A stretch of 64,000 nt of DNA from a bacterium (GTDB lineage: Bacteria; Desulfobacterota; Binatia; DP-6): assembly GCA_026129405.1 (NCBI GenBank), contig JAHCID010000007.1:207393-271392 (forward strand), read 5' to 3'. The translations under genes and the position numbers were made by a program. This document shows, in pieces, positions 18,814 to 26,847 of the stretch. How positions within the stretch are numbered: the first letter of the stretch is position 1; every line of letters begins with the position of its first letter. A model generated the notes under the pieces. The model was not told the origin of the DNA. It ran no database searches and worked only from the letters and a program-made list of their open reading frames with translations.

Positions 18814-19566
18814 TCAGTGCACCGCCGCTTGGCGCATCCAGTCGTCGAGCCGCGTTCGTCCGGTGCGTGGCGCCTGCGCGGGCACCAGCGAGCCGTCGTC
18901 GAGATGCGCGCCGAAGTAGCCGGCGGCGGCATCGGTCACGACCTCGCGCGGATCGTTCTTCTCCTTGAGGTAGCGCGCGACGAAGTCGCTGAGCGGCATC
19001 CGCTCGGGGCCCGCCACCTCGACCGTACCGTTCAGCGGCGCCGCGAGCGCAGCGTCGACGACGGCGTCGGCGACGTCGCCTGCGGCGATCGGCTGGAAGC
19101 TGGCGCCCGGGAGGCGCACGCGATCGCCGCTCGTCCCGGAGTCGGCGATCGCATCGAGGAACTCGAAGAACTGCGTGGCCCGCACGACCGTGTACGGGAT
19201 GCCGGCCTGCGCGACGATCCGCTCCTGGACGATCTTCGCCCGGAAGTAGGCGCTGTCCTGCAGCCGGTCGGTGCCGACGACCGAGAGGAGCACGTGATGC
19301 GCGACGCCGGCCCGCCGCTCGGCCTCCGCCAGGTTGCGGCCCGCGCTCTCGAAGAAGGCGCGGGCCGCGGCCTCCTCGAAGGACGGCGCGTTCGAGACGT
19401 CAACGACCACCTGCGCGCCCGCGAGCGCCGCGTCAAGGCCACGACCGGTCGTGGCGTCGACACCGGTATTCGGCGAGGCGGCCAGCGCCTCGTGTCCCTT
19501 CTCTCCGAGCATGCGCACGACCCGGCTGCCGATGCGGCCGGTGCCTCCGATGACGACGATCTTCAT
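18814..19566 (-). CDS. NmrA-like atypical SDR, probable ECF41 partner oxidoreductase
   Basis: This 250-residue NAD(P)-binding protein opens with the Rossmann motif MKIVVIGGTGRIGSR. It continues like NmrA/SDR_a5 proteins (VVVDVSNAPSFEE, SVVGTDRLQDSAYFRAK, YTVVRATQFFEF, VEVAGPERM). The Y-x3-K pair appears as YFRAK. Family precedent is quinone or small-molecule reductase activity, or a redox sensor role. The gene is expected to be the principal target of the neighbouring ECF41 sigma factor. A TGTCACG-N16-GGTC promoter lies 62-88 bases upstream of the ATG. The ATG at 19566 starts exactly at the nucleotide-binding strand. A decayed SDR follows in the same transcription unit. Confidence 0.88.
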   Translation of the reverse strand: MKIVVIGGTGRIGSRVVRMLGEKGHEALAASPNTGVDATTGRGLDAALAGAQVVVDVSNAPSFEEAAARAFFESAGRNLAEAERRAGVAHHVLLSVVGTDRLQDSAYFRAKIVQERIVAQAGIPYTVVRATQFFEFLDAIADSGTSGDRVRLPGASFQPIAAGDVADAVVDAALAAPLNGTVEVAGPERMPLSDFVARYLKEKNDPREVVTDAAAGYFGAHLDDGSLVPAQAPRTGRTRLDDWMRQAAVH

Positions 19567-19627
19567 TGCGTGCCTCCTTTCGAACGGCGCCGCGCGCACA
19601 CCGCGTGCGCCCTGCTTCCGTGCGCTA

Positions 19628-19654
19628 GACCGGGCACGCCGCGGTTTCGTGACA
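19628..19654 (-). promoter_or_regulatory. ECF41-like promoter for the NmrA-like gene
   Basis: On the minus strand TGTCACG (19654-19648) is followed by exactly 16 bases and GGTC (19631-19628). This resembles the ECF41 consensus as I recall it, TGTCACA at -35 and CGTC at -10. The element points to the NmrA-like gene, leaving a leader of roughly 55 bases. The AT-rich bases AAAC follow the -35 box in both copies. Confidence 0.65.
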
Positions 19655-19686
19655 GCGCGCGGCGGGGACCTGCCGGCGGGGGGACC

Positions 19687-19713
19687 TGTCACGAAACGCC
19701 GCGCTCCGCGGTC
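19687..19713 (+). promoter_or_regulatory. ECF41-like promoter for the cupin-cyclase gene
   Basis: On the plus strand TGTCACG (19687-19693) is followed by 16 bases and GGTC (19710-19713), the same boxes and spacing as the divergent copy. The start codon at 19730 is only 16 bases past the -10 box, so the transcript would be almost leaderless. The two copies form an inverted repeat with a shared CTGTCACGAAAC core. Confidence 0.65.
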
Positions 19714-19729
19714 ATGACCCGCGGACCCG

Positions 19730-20596
19730 ATGCCGCGACCACAGCGAAAGAGCTTCGCCGCGCCGGACGAGGTGCGCGCGTTCCCGAGCGGCCGCGTCGA
19801 GGTCGCCCGCCTCGACGACGTCGCCGTCGGCCGTTTCGTCCTGTCGCCCGGGTGGCGCTGGTCGAAGGACGTCGCACCGGTGGTCCGGACGCCGTCCTGC
19901 CGGAACCGCCACGTCGGCTACGCGATCTCGGGCTCGATCCGGGTCACGATGGACGACGGCACCGAGATCGTCATCCAGAAGGGCGACGCCTACGCGATCC
20001 CCCCGGGCCACGACGTGCTCGTCTTCGGCGACGAGCCGTGGGAGTCGATCGAGTTCACGAGCGCCCACACCTTCGGCGTGGGGCCCGAAGGGCTCGGGGA
20101 GCGCGTGCTCGCGACCGTGCTCTTCAGCGACGTCGTCGGGTCGACCGCCATGCTCCAGCGCCTCGGCGATTCCGCCTGGACCAACGTCCTCGACGAGCAC
20201 AACGCGCGCATCCGCGCCGCGATCGATCGCTTCGGCGGACGCGAGATCGTCTCCACGGGCGACGGATTCCTGGCCCTGTTCGACGGCGCATCGCGCGCCG
20301 TCCGCGCCGGGGCGCTCATGGACCCGGCGGTCGCGGACCTCGGCATGCGGGTCCGCGTCGGCATCCACACGACCGAGGTCGAGCTCGTCGGCGGACAGCC
20401 GCGCGGCGTCGGCGTGCACACCGCCGCGCGATGCGCGGCGCTGGCCGGTCCGGGCGACGTCTTCGTCTCCGCCACCACGCGCGAGCTGCTCGACGGCTCG
20501 GGGCTCGCCCTCGAATGCCGCGGCGAGTACGAGCTGAAAGGTCTCCCCGGCGCACGGACGATCTTCGCGCTCCAGCGAGCGGGGGCGAGCCCGTAG
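19730..20596 (+). CDS. cupin domain fused to a class III nucleotide cyclase domain
   Basis: The protein has 288 residues. Residues 15-112 form a cupin (GWRWSKDV, HVGYAISGSIRVTMDDG, KGDAYAIPPGHD), and 124-282 form a class III adenylate/guanylate cyclase domain. The two metal-binding aspartates are present: Asp134 in FSDVVGST and Asp178 in STGDGF. The transition-state region reads GVGVHTAAR, with His230 where Asn is usual and Arg234 kept. The purine-selecting Lys is replaced by Val174. The protein may therefore be an unusual cyclase or a catalytically weak regulator whose cupin binds a small ligand. It has no membrane segment. The divergent ECF41-like promoter places it in the regulon of the neighbouring sigma factor. 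Confidence 0.88.
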   Translation: MPRPQRKSFAAPDEVRAFPSGRVEVARLDDVAVGRFVLSPGWRWSKDVAPVVRTPSCRNRHVGYAISGSIRVTMDDGTEIVIQKGDAYAIPPGHDVLVFGDEPWESIEFTSAHTFGVGPEGLGERVLATVLFSDVVGSTAMLQRLGDSAWTNVLDEHNARIRAAIDRFGGREIVSTGDGFLALFDGASRAVRAGALMDPAVADLGMRVRVGIHTTEVELVGGQPRGVGVHTAARCAALAGPGDVFVSATTRELLDGSGLALECRGEYELKGLPGARTIFALQRAGASP

Positions 20597-20647
20597 GCAC
20601 ACGCCCCCGCTGGCGCACCGTATCGCGATGCGGCATCCTTCGCGGCG

Positions 20648-21487
20648 ATGGCGACCGTGCGCGTCGGCGAGATCGATATCTACTACGCGGAGCAGGGGAG
20701 CGGGGATCCGCTGCTGCTCGTCATGGGCCTGGCCGCGGACTCGCAGGCGTGGCTGTTCCAGGTTCCCGAGTTCGCGCAGCGCTACCGCACGATCACGTTC
20801 GACAACCGCGGCGTCGGGCGCAGCGGCAAGCCGGCGGGGCCCTACACGATCCACCAGATGGCCGACGACGCGCTCGCCGTCCTCGACCACCTCGGCATCA
20901 CGACGGCACACGTCGTCGGCGTCTCGATGGGCGGCATGATCGCGCAGGAGCTCGTGCTGCGGCATCCCGAGCGCGTGCGCAGCCTCGTGCTCGCGTGCAC
21001 CTATCCCGAGCCGTCGGCCGACATCGAGCAGCAGCGCTCGTTCACGGTCTCGCAGCTGGGCGGTACCGTGACCGCATCGGGCGAGGTCGAGATCGACATC
21101 AAAGCGATCGATCCGATGCAATTCTTCCAACAGCTGCTGCCCCAGGTCTTCAACCAGGACTTCATCATGAAGGACCTGGGCAAGCTGATGCAGGTATTCT
21201 CCGGCGCGCTCCAGTACGGCTTCAGCCTCGAGGCGATCCTCGGGCAGGTCTCCGCGGTGATGGGGCATCGCGCCACCGACCGTCTGCACACGATCGCCTG
21301 CCCCACGCTGGTCATCACCGGCGATGCCGATCGGCTGATCCCGCCGTCGAACTCCGACCTGCTGGCGCAGCACATTCCCGGCGCGAAGCTCGTGAAGATC
21401 CCCGGCGGCAGCCACGGCTTCAACTTCGAGACGCCCGACCTCTTCAATCGCGAGGTGTTGGGCTTCCTGCGCAGCGTGGCGGCCTGA
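20648..21487 (+). CDS. alpha/beta hydrolase
   Basis: This 279-residue hydrolase has the nucleophile Ser93 in GVSMGG, a likely acid Asp in ITGDADRLIPP and the catalytic His in GGSHGFNFE. DNRGVGRSG (52-60) is the usual oxyanion-hole region loop. The closest known types are 3-oxoadipate enol-lactonase and other meta-cleavage or ester hydrolases. The substrate cannot be assigned. It follows the cyclase gene by 51 bases on the same strand and may be cotranscribed from the ECF41-like promoter. Confidence 0.85.
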   Translation: MATVRVGEIDIYYAEQGSGDPLLLVMGLAADSQAWLFQVPEFAQRYRTITFDNRGVGRSGKPAGPYTIHQMADDALAVLDHLGITTAHVVGVSMGGMIAQELVLRHPERVRSLVLACTYPEPSADIEQQRSFTVSQLGGTVTASGEVEIDIKAIDPMQFFQQLLPQVFNQDFIMKDLGKLMQVFSGALQYGFSLEAILGQVSAVMGHRATDRLHTIACPTLVITGDADRLIPPSNSDLLAQHIPGAKLVKIPGGSHGFNFETPDLFNREVLGFLRSVAA

Positions 21488-21658
21488 CCCTCGCGCGCCG
21501 TGCGCGGCGCGCTGGCACAACGGATGGGCCGCGGTGGCACAACGGGTGCCACGCGACGCCCGTCCTCGCGCGGCCCGCAGGCCGGCGAGGAACTTGCTCT
21601 GAACTCCGGTGTGCAGACAGCAGCGGTACTTTCGTAGCCCAACCAGAGCGAGGTGATC

Positions 21659-21943
21659 GTGGAGCAGGATGTCGTCGAGCAGCGTCCGAGGGACGTGACC
21701 AGCCGTTTCGAGCTTGCAGCCTCCCGCATGGCGGACGCCTGGCTGGAGGCGGGACGCATGGAGGTGTCGGCCGCCGACCTCCGCATCGCCCGCGAGTTCC
21801 TCGAGCAGGCGGGCTGGAAGGTCGAAGAGCGCACCGGGGGCACCGTGCGTCTCTCGCAGCAGGGCCGCAGCCAGGAGCTCACTCGCGAAGAGGCCGTCAT
21901 GCTGGCGCTGCGCCGGCTGGCCGGCCGCACCACCAACGTCTGA
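21659..21943 (+). CDS. small conserved-looking protein, unknown
   Basis: This protein has about 94 residues, with a GTG start at 21659 or 21653; the former lies 5-6 bases after a GAGCGAGG ribosome site. It is helical and charged, with ASRMADAWLEAGRMEVSAADLRIAREFLEQAGW in the first half and a short beta hairpin (KVEERTGGTVRLSQQGR) in the second. The tail RLAGRTTNV is basic. It has no membrane segment or recognised domain. It could bind nucleic acid or a protein partner, but nothing in the sequence proves that. Confidence 0.5.
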   Translation: MEQDVVEQRPRDVTSRFELAASRMADAWLEAGRMEVSAADLRIAREFLEQAGWKVEERTGGTVRLSQQGRSQELTREEAVMLALRRLAGRTTNV

Positions 21944-21965
21944 GGGGCCCGGAACGCCGGAGGGC

Positions 21966-23036
21966 TCAGCCGATCCGGGCGATGTTGTCGCGCGCCAGGT
22001 CGATGAGCCCTTCGGCGACCATCTCGCCGCCCGCCATGCGGGCGTCCTTGGTCTGCCCCTTGTGCCAGCGGAAGTAGAGCTGCTGGACCACGACCGCGAT
22101 CTTGAAGAGGCCGAAGACGTAGTAGTACGGCATCTGCGACACGTCGCGCCCGCTGCGCTCGGCGTAGCGCGCGATGGCCTCGGCCCGCGTCATGAAGCCC
22201 TCGGCCTGTGAGGGCATCGCCGCGAGGAAGGCGTAGGTCTCGCCGGGCTCGTACCAGGCGGAGAGCAGCGTCCCGAGATCGGTGAGCGGATCGCCGAGCG
22301 TGCACATGTCCCAGTCGTAGACGGCAACCGCGCGCCCGGGGTCGTCGGCGGCGACGGCCATGTTGTCGAGACGCCAGTCGTTGTGGACCAGCGTCGGCGG
22401 CGGCGAGGCGGGCATCGCGCCCTGGAGCCAGCGCACCACCTCGTCGGCGACGGGCAGGTCCTTCGTCTTCGCGCGCTCGTAGCGAGCGTGCCAGCCGCTC
22501 ACCTGGCGGGCGAGGAAGCCGTCGGGCTTGCCGAGCGTGCCCAGGCCGACGGCCGCGGGATCGACGGCGTGGAAGTCGGCGAGCGTGTCGATCATCACCG
22601 TCGACAGCTTGCGGTTCGCGACCGGATCGTCGCCGGCGCCGAACTGCGGCGGCACCTCGCGACGCACGACGACGCCGTGGCGGCGCTCCATGACGAAGAA
22701 CGGCGCGCCGAGGATGCGCGGGTCCTCGCCGTAGGCGTAGGCGCGCGGCGCCGCGGGAAAGCCCTGCCAGAGCACGGAGAGGACGCGGAACTCGCGGCCC
22801 ATGTCGTGCGCGCCGGCGGGGATGTCGCCGTGGGGCGGGCGGCGCAGCACGTACTGCACGTCCGGATACTCGACGAGGTACGTGAGGTTCGCGTGCCCGC
22901 CGGGGAACTGCCAGATGGCCGGGGTCCCCACCGCGCCGGGGACCTTGCCGGCGAGGAAGGTCCCGACCGCGTCGGCGGGGATCTCCTCGCCGGGACGCGG
23001 AGCGATGACGTCGGGATCGGGCGGGGTCGCGCGCAC
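21966..23036 (-). CDS. APH-like phosphotransferase family protein
   Basis: This 356-residue protein has the aminoglycoside phosphotransferase/choline kinase fold, closest to the group found as the N-terminal domain of ACAD10/11. VHNDWRLDN gives the catalytic Asp and the following Asn, and YDWDMCTLGDP gives the metal-binding Asp. The N-terminal lobe carries NLTYLVEY and YVLRRPPHG, the latter resembling the ATP-binding Lys/Arg strand. In ACAD11 the domain phosphorylates 4-hydroxyacyl-CoA intermediates, and separate bacterial homologues often sit near acyl-CoA genes. That role is plausible here but not proven. The gene is divergent from the P450. Confidence 0.82.
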   Translation of the reverse strand: MRATPPDPDVIAPRPGEEIPADAVGTFLAGKVPGAVGTPAIWQFPGGHANLTYLVEYPDVQYVLRRPPHGDIPAGAHDMGREFRVLSVLWQGFPAAPRAYAYGEDPRILGAPFFVMERRHGVVVRREVPPQFGAGDDPVANRKLSTVMIDTLADFHAVDPAAVGLGTLGKPDGFLARQVSGWHARYERAKTKDLPVADEVVRWLQGAMPASPPPTLVHNDWRLDNMAVAADDPGRAVAVYDWDMCTLGDPLTDLGTLLSAWYEPGETYAFLAAMPSQAEGFMTRAEAIARYAERSGRDVSQMPYYYVFGLFKIAVVVQQLYFRWHKGQTKDARMAGGEMVAEGLIDLARDNIARIG

Positions 23037-23122
23037 CGGGCGTCGCTAACAGGCCCCCGACGCCAGCGTCAACGGCCGAGTCGCGGCTTGTATTCGAACG
23101 GTCGCTCGATTATGCCCGCCCC

Positions 23123-24286
23123 ATGGAGCCGAGCAGCAGCGAGTTCGATCCACAGCTCCTCTTCGACCATCCCGACCCGTACCCGATGTTCGCCATGCTG
23201 CGGGAGGCGAACCCCGTCTTCCGCAGCGAGTTCATGACCCGCGTCGCGTACGTCGTCACGCGCTACGACGACTGCCTCGCGATCCTGAAGGACGGCGAGA
23301 CGTTCTCGTCGAAGTCGAACGCCGAGGTCGGCAAGGTGATGGGCCGCACCGTCATCGAGATGGACGGCAAGGAGCACACCCGCCATCGCGCCATCGTGCA
23401 GCCGCTGTTCGTTCCGCGGGGGATGGAGGCGCTGCAGGACGTCCTCCAGACGACCGTCCACCAGGTGATCGACGAGTTCGCCGCCGAGCCGCGCGCCGAC
23501 CTCGTCGCCGCCTTCACCGAGCGCTTCCCGGTGCAGATCGCGGCGCACATGCTCGGCATGCCGCGCGAGCACTACCCGCAATTCCAGAAGTGGGCGCTCG
23601 ACATCATCGGCTTCGTGAAGGACTGGGACCGCGGCCACGCCGCCTCGGCGGCGGTGCGCGAGTACCTCATGCCCATCATCGCGGCGCGCCGCGACGAGGC
23701 GCGCGAGGACGTCATCTCGTCGCTCGTGCGCGGCCGCGTCGACGGCACCGGGCTCGACGACGAGGAGGTCGTCAGCTTCCTGCGCCTGCTGATCCCCGCC
23801 GGCGCGGAGACCACCTTCCGCCTCCTCGGCAACATGCTCTTCGCGCTGCTCACCGAGCGCGATCGCTGGGAGCGCGTGCGCGCCGACCGCAGCCTCGTCC
23901 CCTGGGTCACCGAGGAGACGCTGCGCTGGGAGACGTCGGTGCTCATGGTCTCGCGGCAGGCGATGAAGCCCGTCGTCCTCCACGACGTCGAGATTCCCGA
24001 GGGCGGGCTCGTGTCGGTCGTCGTCGCCTCCGCCAACCGCGATCCGCGCAAGTATTCGAACGGCGACCAGTGGGACCTCGACCGGCGCGCCGACGACCAT
24101 CTCGCCTTCGGCTTCGGGCGCCACCACTGCCTCGGCTATCACCTCGCCCGGCTCGAGGCGCGGGTGGCGCTGAACGCCCTGCTCGACCGCCTGCCCGACC
24201 TGCGGCTCGATCTCGACGCCCCGCCGCCGACCATCACCGGCCTCGCCTTCCGCTCGCCGAAGACGCTGCCGGCGCTCGTGCGCTGA
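23123..24286 (+). CDS. cytochrome P450
   Basis: This 387-residue soluble bacterial P450 has the heme-binding loop FGFGRHHCLGYHLAR with axial Cys336, and the K-helix E-x-x-R in EETLRWE. The I-helix LLIPAGAETTFRLL supplies the acid/Thr pair for oxygen activation. Its length and missing membrane anchor fit the CYP101-like class I type, which needs a ferredoxin and reductase, neither of which is in the window. Likely substrates are terpenoids, steroids or fatty acyl chains, and the lipid-related neighbours favour a lipid-like substrate. That last point is inference. Confidence 0.93.
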   Translation: MEPSSSEFDPQLLFDHPDPYPMFAMLREANPVFRSEFMTRVAYVVTRYDDCLAILKDGETFSSKSNAEVGKVMGRTVIEMDGKEHTRHRAIVQPLFVPRGMEALQDVLQTTVHQVIDEFAAEPRADLVAAFTERFPVQIAAHMLGMPREHYPQFQKWALDIIGFVKDWDRGHAASAAVREYLMPIIAARRDEAREDVISSLVRGRVDGTGLDDEEVVSFLRLLIPAGAETTFRLLGNMLFALLTERDRWERVRADRSLVPWVTEETLRWETSVLMVSRQAMKPVVLHDVEIPEGGLVSVVVASANRDPRKYSNGDQWDLDRRADDHLAFGFGRHHCLGYHLARLEARVALNALLDRLPDLRLDLDAPPPTITGLAFRSPKTLPALVR

Positions 24287-24295
24287 GCGCGCGCG

Positions 24296-25093
24296 TCAGC
24301 TGCGCAGGTCGGGGAGCTTCGGGAAGCGCAGCTTCGCCGTCTGCCGGCGCAGCATCGCCGGCCACACGACGCGCATCAGGTAGGCGATGCCGACCCAGCG
24401 CGGCACCGTCACCTCGTGCGCGCCCCGCGCCAGCGCGCGCCACACGACGCGGGTGAACTCGGCCGGCTCGAGGAACGAGCGGTCGGGCATGCGCGCCAGC
24501 GTCTCGGGCGGGAACATCTCGGTGCGCACGAGCGCGGGATAGACGACGAGCACGTGGATGCCGAGGACCCCCAGCTCGAGCGTCAGCGCCTCCGACAGCC
24601 CCGTCACCGCGAACTTCGTCGCCGAGTACGCGCCCTCGTCGGGCTGGCCGAGCCGCCCCGCCACCGACGACAGGTTCATGATCCAGCCGGCGCCCTGCGC
24701 GCGCATGATCGGCAGCGCCGCGCGGATCGCCCAGACGACGCCGAGGTAGTTGGTCGTCATCATGCGCGCGAACTCGTCGACGTCCTCGTCCTTGAACAGC
24801 CGGTGACGCACGTAGCCGGCGGCGTTGACGAGGAGATCGAGGCGACCGAAGTGCGCGTGCGTCGCGGCGACCGCGCCCTCGACGGCGGCGCGGTCCGAGA
24901 CGTCGGCGGGGACGACCAGCGTGCGCGCCGCGCCGAGCGCCTGCGCCAGGGCCTCGAGACGATCCGCCCGCCGCGCCACCAGCGCGACCTTCGCGCCGCC
25001 GGCGACGAGATCGCGCGCCAGCTGCTCGCCGATGCCGCTCGACGCCCCGGTGACGAGCGCGACGCGGTCGCGGAGGTCGGAGAGGCCGGGCAC
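24296..25093 (-). CDS. short-chain dehydrogenase/reductase
   Basis: This 265-residue classical SDR has TGASSGIG at the cofactor loop, NAAG in the middle, the catalytic Ser in NLSSVAG and Tyr/Lys in YSATK. The residues after the glycine motif (VARRADRLEAL) contain Arg, which favours NADP. A longer C-terminal tail is basic (RRQTAKLRFPKLPDLRS) and may associate with membranes, as in acylglycerol or retinol-type reductases. It begins 15 bases after the diiron gene on the same strand. The two probably form an operon that converges on the P450. Confidence 0.88.
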   Translation of the reverse strand: MPGLSDLRDRVALVTGASSGIGEQLARDLVAGGAKVALVARRADRLEALAQALGAARTLVVPADVSDRAAVEGAVAATHAHFGRLDLLVNAAGYVRHRLFKDEDVDEFARMMTTNYLGVVWAIRAALPIMRAQGAGWIMNLSSVAGRLGQPDEGAYSATKFAVTGLSEALTLELGVLGIHVLVVYPALVRTEMFPPETLARMPDRSFLEPAEFTRVVWRALARGAHEVTVPRWVGIAYLMRVVWPAMLRRQTAKLRFPKLPDLRS

Positions 25094-25108
25094 GCCGTCG
25101 CGCGGATG

Positions 25109-25939
25109 CTAGCCGCGGCCGCCCGGGACGAAGCGCAGTGCCAACCCGACCATGCCCGGCACCATCTTCGGGCGCAGCAGGCCGTCGGCATAGGGCTCGA
25201 GCCGGCGGTCGTTCTCGCGCATGCACGTCTGCGCGAGGGTGAGCAGGTTGACGTCGCCGATCTCGCTCGGGACCTGCATCGTGAAGTCGTCGCCGGCGTC
25301 GGTGTCGCGCAGCTGGAGCGCGGTCTTCACGCGGCCGAAGGCCTGGAGCGCGACGCCGGCCATGCGGCGGACCATGAACCACGGCTTCTGCACGACGGGG
25401 AGCCGATTGCCGCGATACGCCGCCCAGTTCGTGAAGAAGAGGATGTGGCGCGCCTCCTCCTGCATGACGCCGTCGAAGATCTCGACCAGCGGCTTCGCGA
25501 AGAAGCCGGTGTCGGCGGCGACCCGGAAGAGGCCGAAGGCGAAGAACGAGTCAAAGCACTCGCCGTAGCCCATCCGCATGAAGCCCCATTCGGCGTCGCG
25601 TGGTCGCTGCGGCGGGTCGCCGGGGATGTCGATGCGGTAGTGCGCGAGCAGGTGCTCGAGGAGCTTCGAGTGCCGCTCCTCCTCGTACGCCTGCATCGCG
25701 ATCGCCTCGCGCAGCACGGGATCGGGCTCGACGTCGGCCATCGCACGCACGCGTGCCGCAGCCGTGCGCTCGCTCGACACGGCTTCGCCCCAGAACGGCA
25801 ACGCGCGCAGGCGCTGCAGCTCGGCGTCGCTCAGGGTCGGCCATGCGATCTCGTGCGGCTCGAACGCGTGGAAGCTGTCGACGAACACGCGGCAGAAGTG
25901 CTGCTTGTGCTCGTCGCTGCCGATCCGCGGCTTTCGCAT
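25109..25939 (-). CDS. ferritin-like diiron protein
   Basis: This 276-residue all-helical protein has two E-x-x-H pairs (AYEEERH at 85-90 and QEEARH at 160-165) plus Glu127 in GYGEC, the expected ligands of a ferritin-like di-metal centre. A C-terminal segment (PKMVPGMVGLALRF) is hydrophobic. Similar proteins act as oxygenases or hydroxylases and are often annotated as ferritin-like or aminobenzoate-oxygenase-like. The start at 25939 is the first ATG before the conserved acidic helix. Coupling with the SDR at 24296 suggests an oxidation followed by a keto-reduction step, or the reverse. Confidence 0.75.
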   Translation of the reverse strand: MRKPRIGSDEHKQHFCRVFVDSFHAFEPHEIAWPTLSDAELQRLRALPFWGEAVSSERTAAARVRAMADVEPDPVLREAIAMQAYEEERHSKLLEHLLAHYRIDIPGDPPQRPRDAEWGFMRMGYGECFDSFFAFGLFRVAADTGFFAKPLVEIFDGVMQEEARHILFFTNWAAYRGNRLPVVQKPWFMVRRMAGVALQAFGRVKTALQLRDTDAGDDFTMQVPSEIGDVNLLTLAQTCMRENDRRLEPYADGLLRPKMVPGMVGLALRFVPGGRG

Positions 25940-26031
25940 GGATGGGAGCCCCTTAGCGCTTCGCCGACATCGGGGCAAGGCAGGGTTCGCGCAAGTTTGA
26001 CCGGCCGGTGCTCGCACCGTAACAGACGCAC

Positions 26032-26784
26032 ATGCGGACCTTCATGCTCGCCGCGCTGACGGCGTCGATGCTCCTCGGATGCGGCGGTGGCGGCGGCGAC
26101 GCCCGGAGCGCCGCGCCCGCGACGCCGCTCGATCCCGCCACCACCGGCACGATCGTCGCGACCGTCGCCTTCGACGGGACGCCGCCGGCGATGCAGGAGC
26201 TGACCATGGGCAGCTTCGCCGACTGCAAGCAGATGCACCCAGGCGCGATCCTCGCCGGCGACATGCTGGTGCAGGACGGCAAGGTGCGGAACGCGTTCGT
26301 GTGGATCGAGGACGGGCTCGGCGACCGCGTGTTCGCGACGCCGGCCGAGAAGGTCGTGATGGATCAGCAGGGCTGCCTCTACGTGCCGCGCGTCGCCGGC
26401 GCGCAGATCGGCCAGCCGGTCGAGTTCCTGAACGGCGACGCCATGCTGCACAACGTCCACGGCACGCCGAAGGAGAACTCCGGCTGGAACGTCGCGCTCT
26501 CGCGCAAGGGCGCCGAGCGCACGCTGACGTTCGACAAGCCCGAGATCATGATCAGCATCCGCTGCGACCTGCACCCGTGGATGCAGGGCTGGCTCGGCGT
26601 CGTCGGCCATCCCTACTTCGGCGTCAGCGGCGCCGACGGCGCCGTCACGTTGCAGGACGTGCCCGCCGGCGACTACACCGTCGGCGTGTGGCACGAGCGC
26701 TTCGGCCGCCGGACGGCGAAGGTGACGGTCGCACCGCAGCAGACCGCGAGCACCACCTTCACCTTGACGCCGCCCTCCAATTGA
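26032..26784 (+). CDS. cupredoxin-like lipoprotein
   Basis: The protein has 250 residues. A short signal with the lipobox MLLGC puts the lipidated Cys at residue 17. A plastocyanin-like domain follows, with candidate type I copper ligands His140 (MLHNVHG), Cys178 (SIRCDLHPWM), His181 and Met184. A C-terminal beta-sandwich (about 195-250, DGAVTLQDVPAGDYTVGVWHE) resembles carboxypeptidase-regulatory-like repeats. It should carry electrons at the periplasmic face of a membrane. It is followed by a PuuD-like membrane protein on the same strand after 63 bases, so the two may work together. Confidence 0.82.
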   Translation: MRTFMLAALTASMLLGCGGGGGDARSAAPATPLDPATTGTIVATVAFDGTPPAMQELTMGSFADCKQMHPGAILAGDMLVQDGKVRNAFVWIEDGLGDRVFATPAEKVVMDQQGCLYVPRVAGAQIGQPVEFLNGDAMLHNVHGTPKENSGWNVALSRKGAERTLTFDKPEIMISIRCDLHPWMQGWLGVVGHPYFGVSGADGAVTLQDVPAGDYTVGVWHERFGRRTAKVTVAPQQTASTTFTLTPPSN

Positions 26785-26847
26785 CCTGCCGCCATCTGGC
26801 TTGGTAGTCGCACCCGTCCGTCAACCAGAAGGGGGAGGAGTACCGGA

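Noticed and set aside
18754-22077. 1107-residue plus-strand frame over the NmrA-like, cyclase and hydrolase genes
   Set aside because: Low-complexity Arg-rich translation; the three true genes use other frames with clear motifs.
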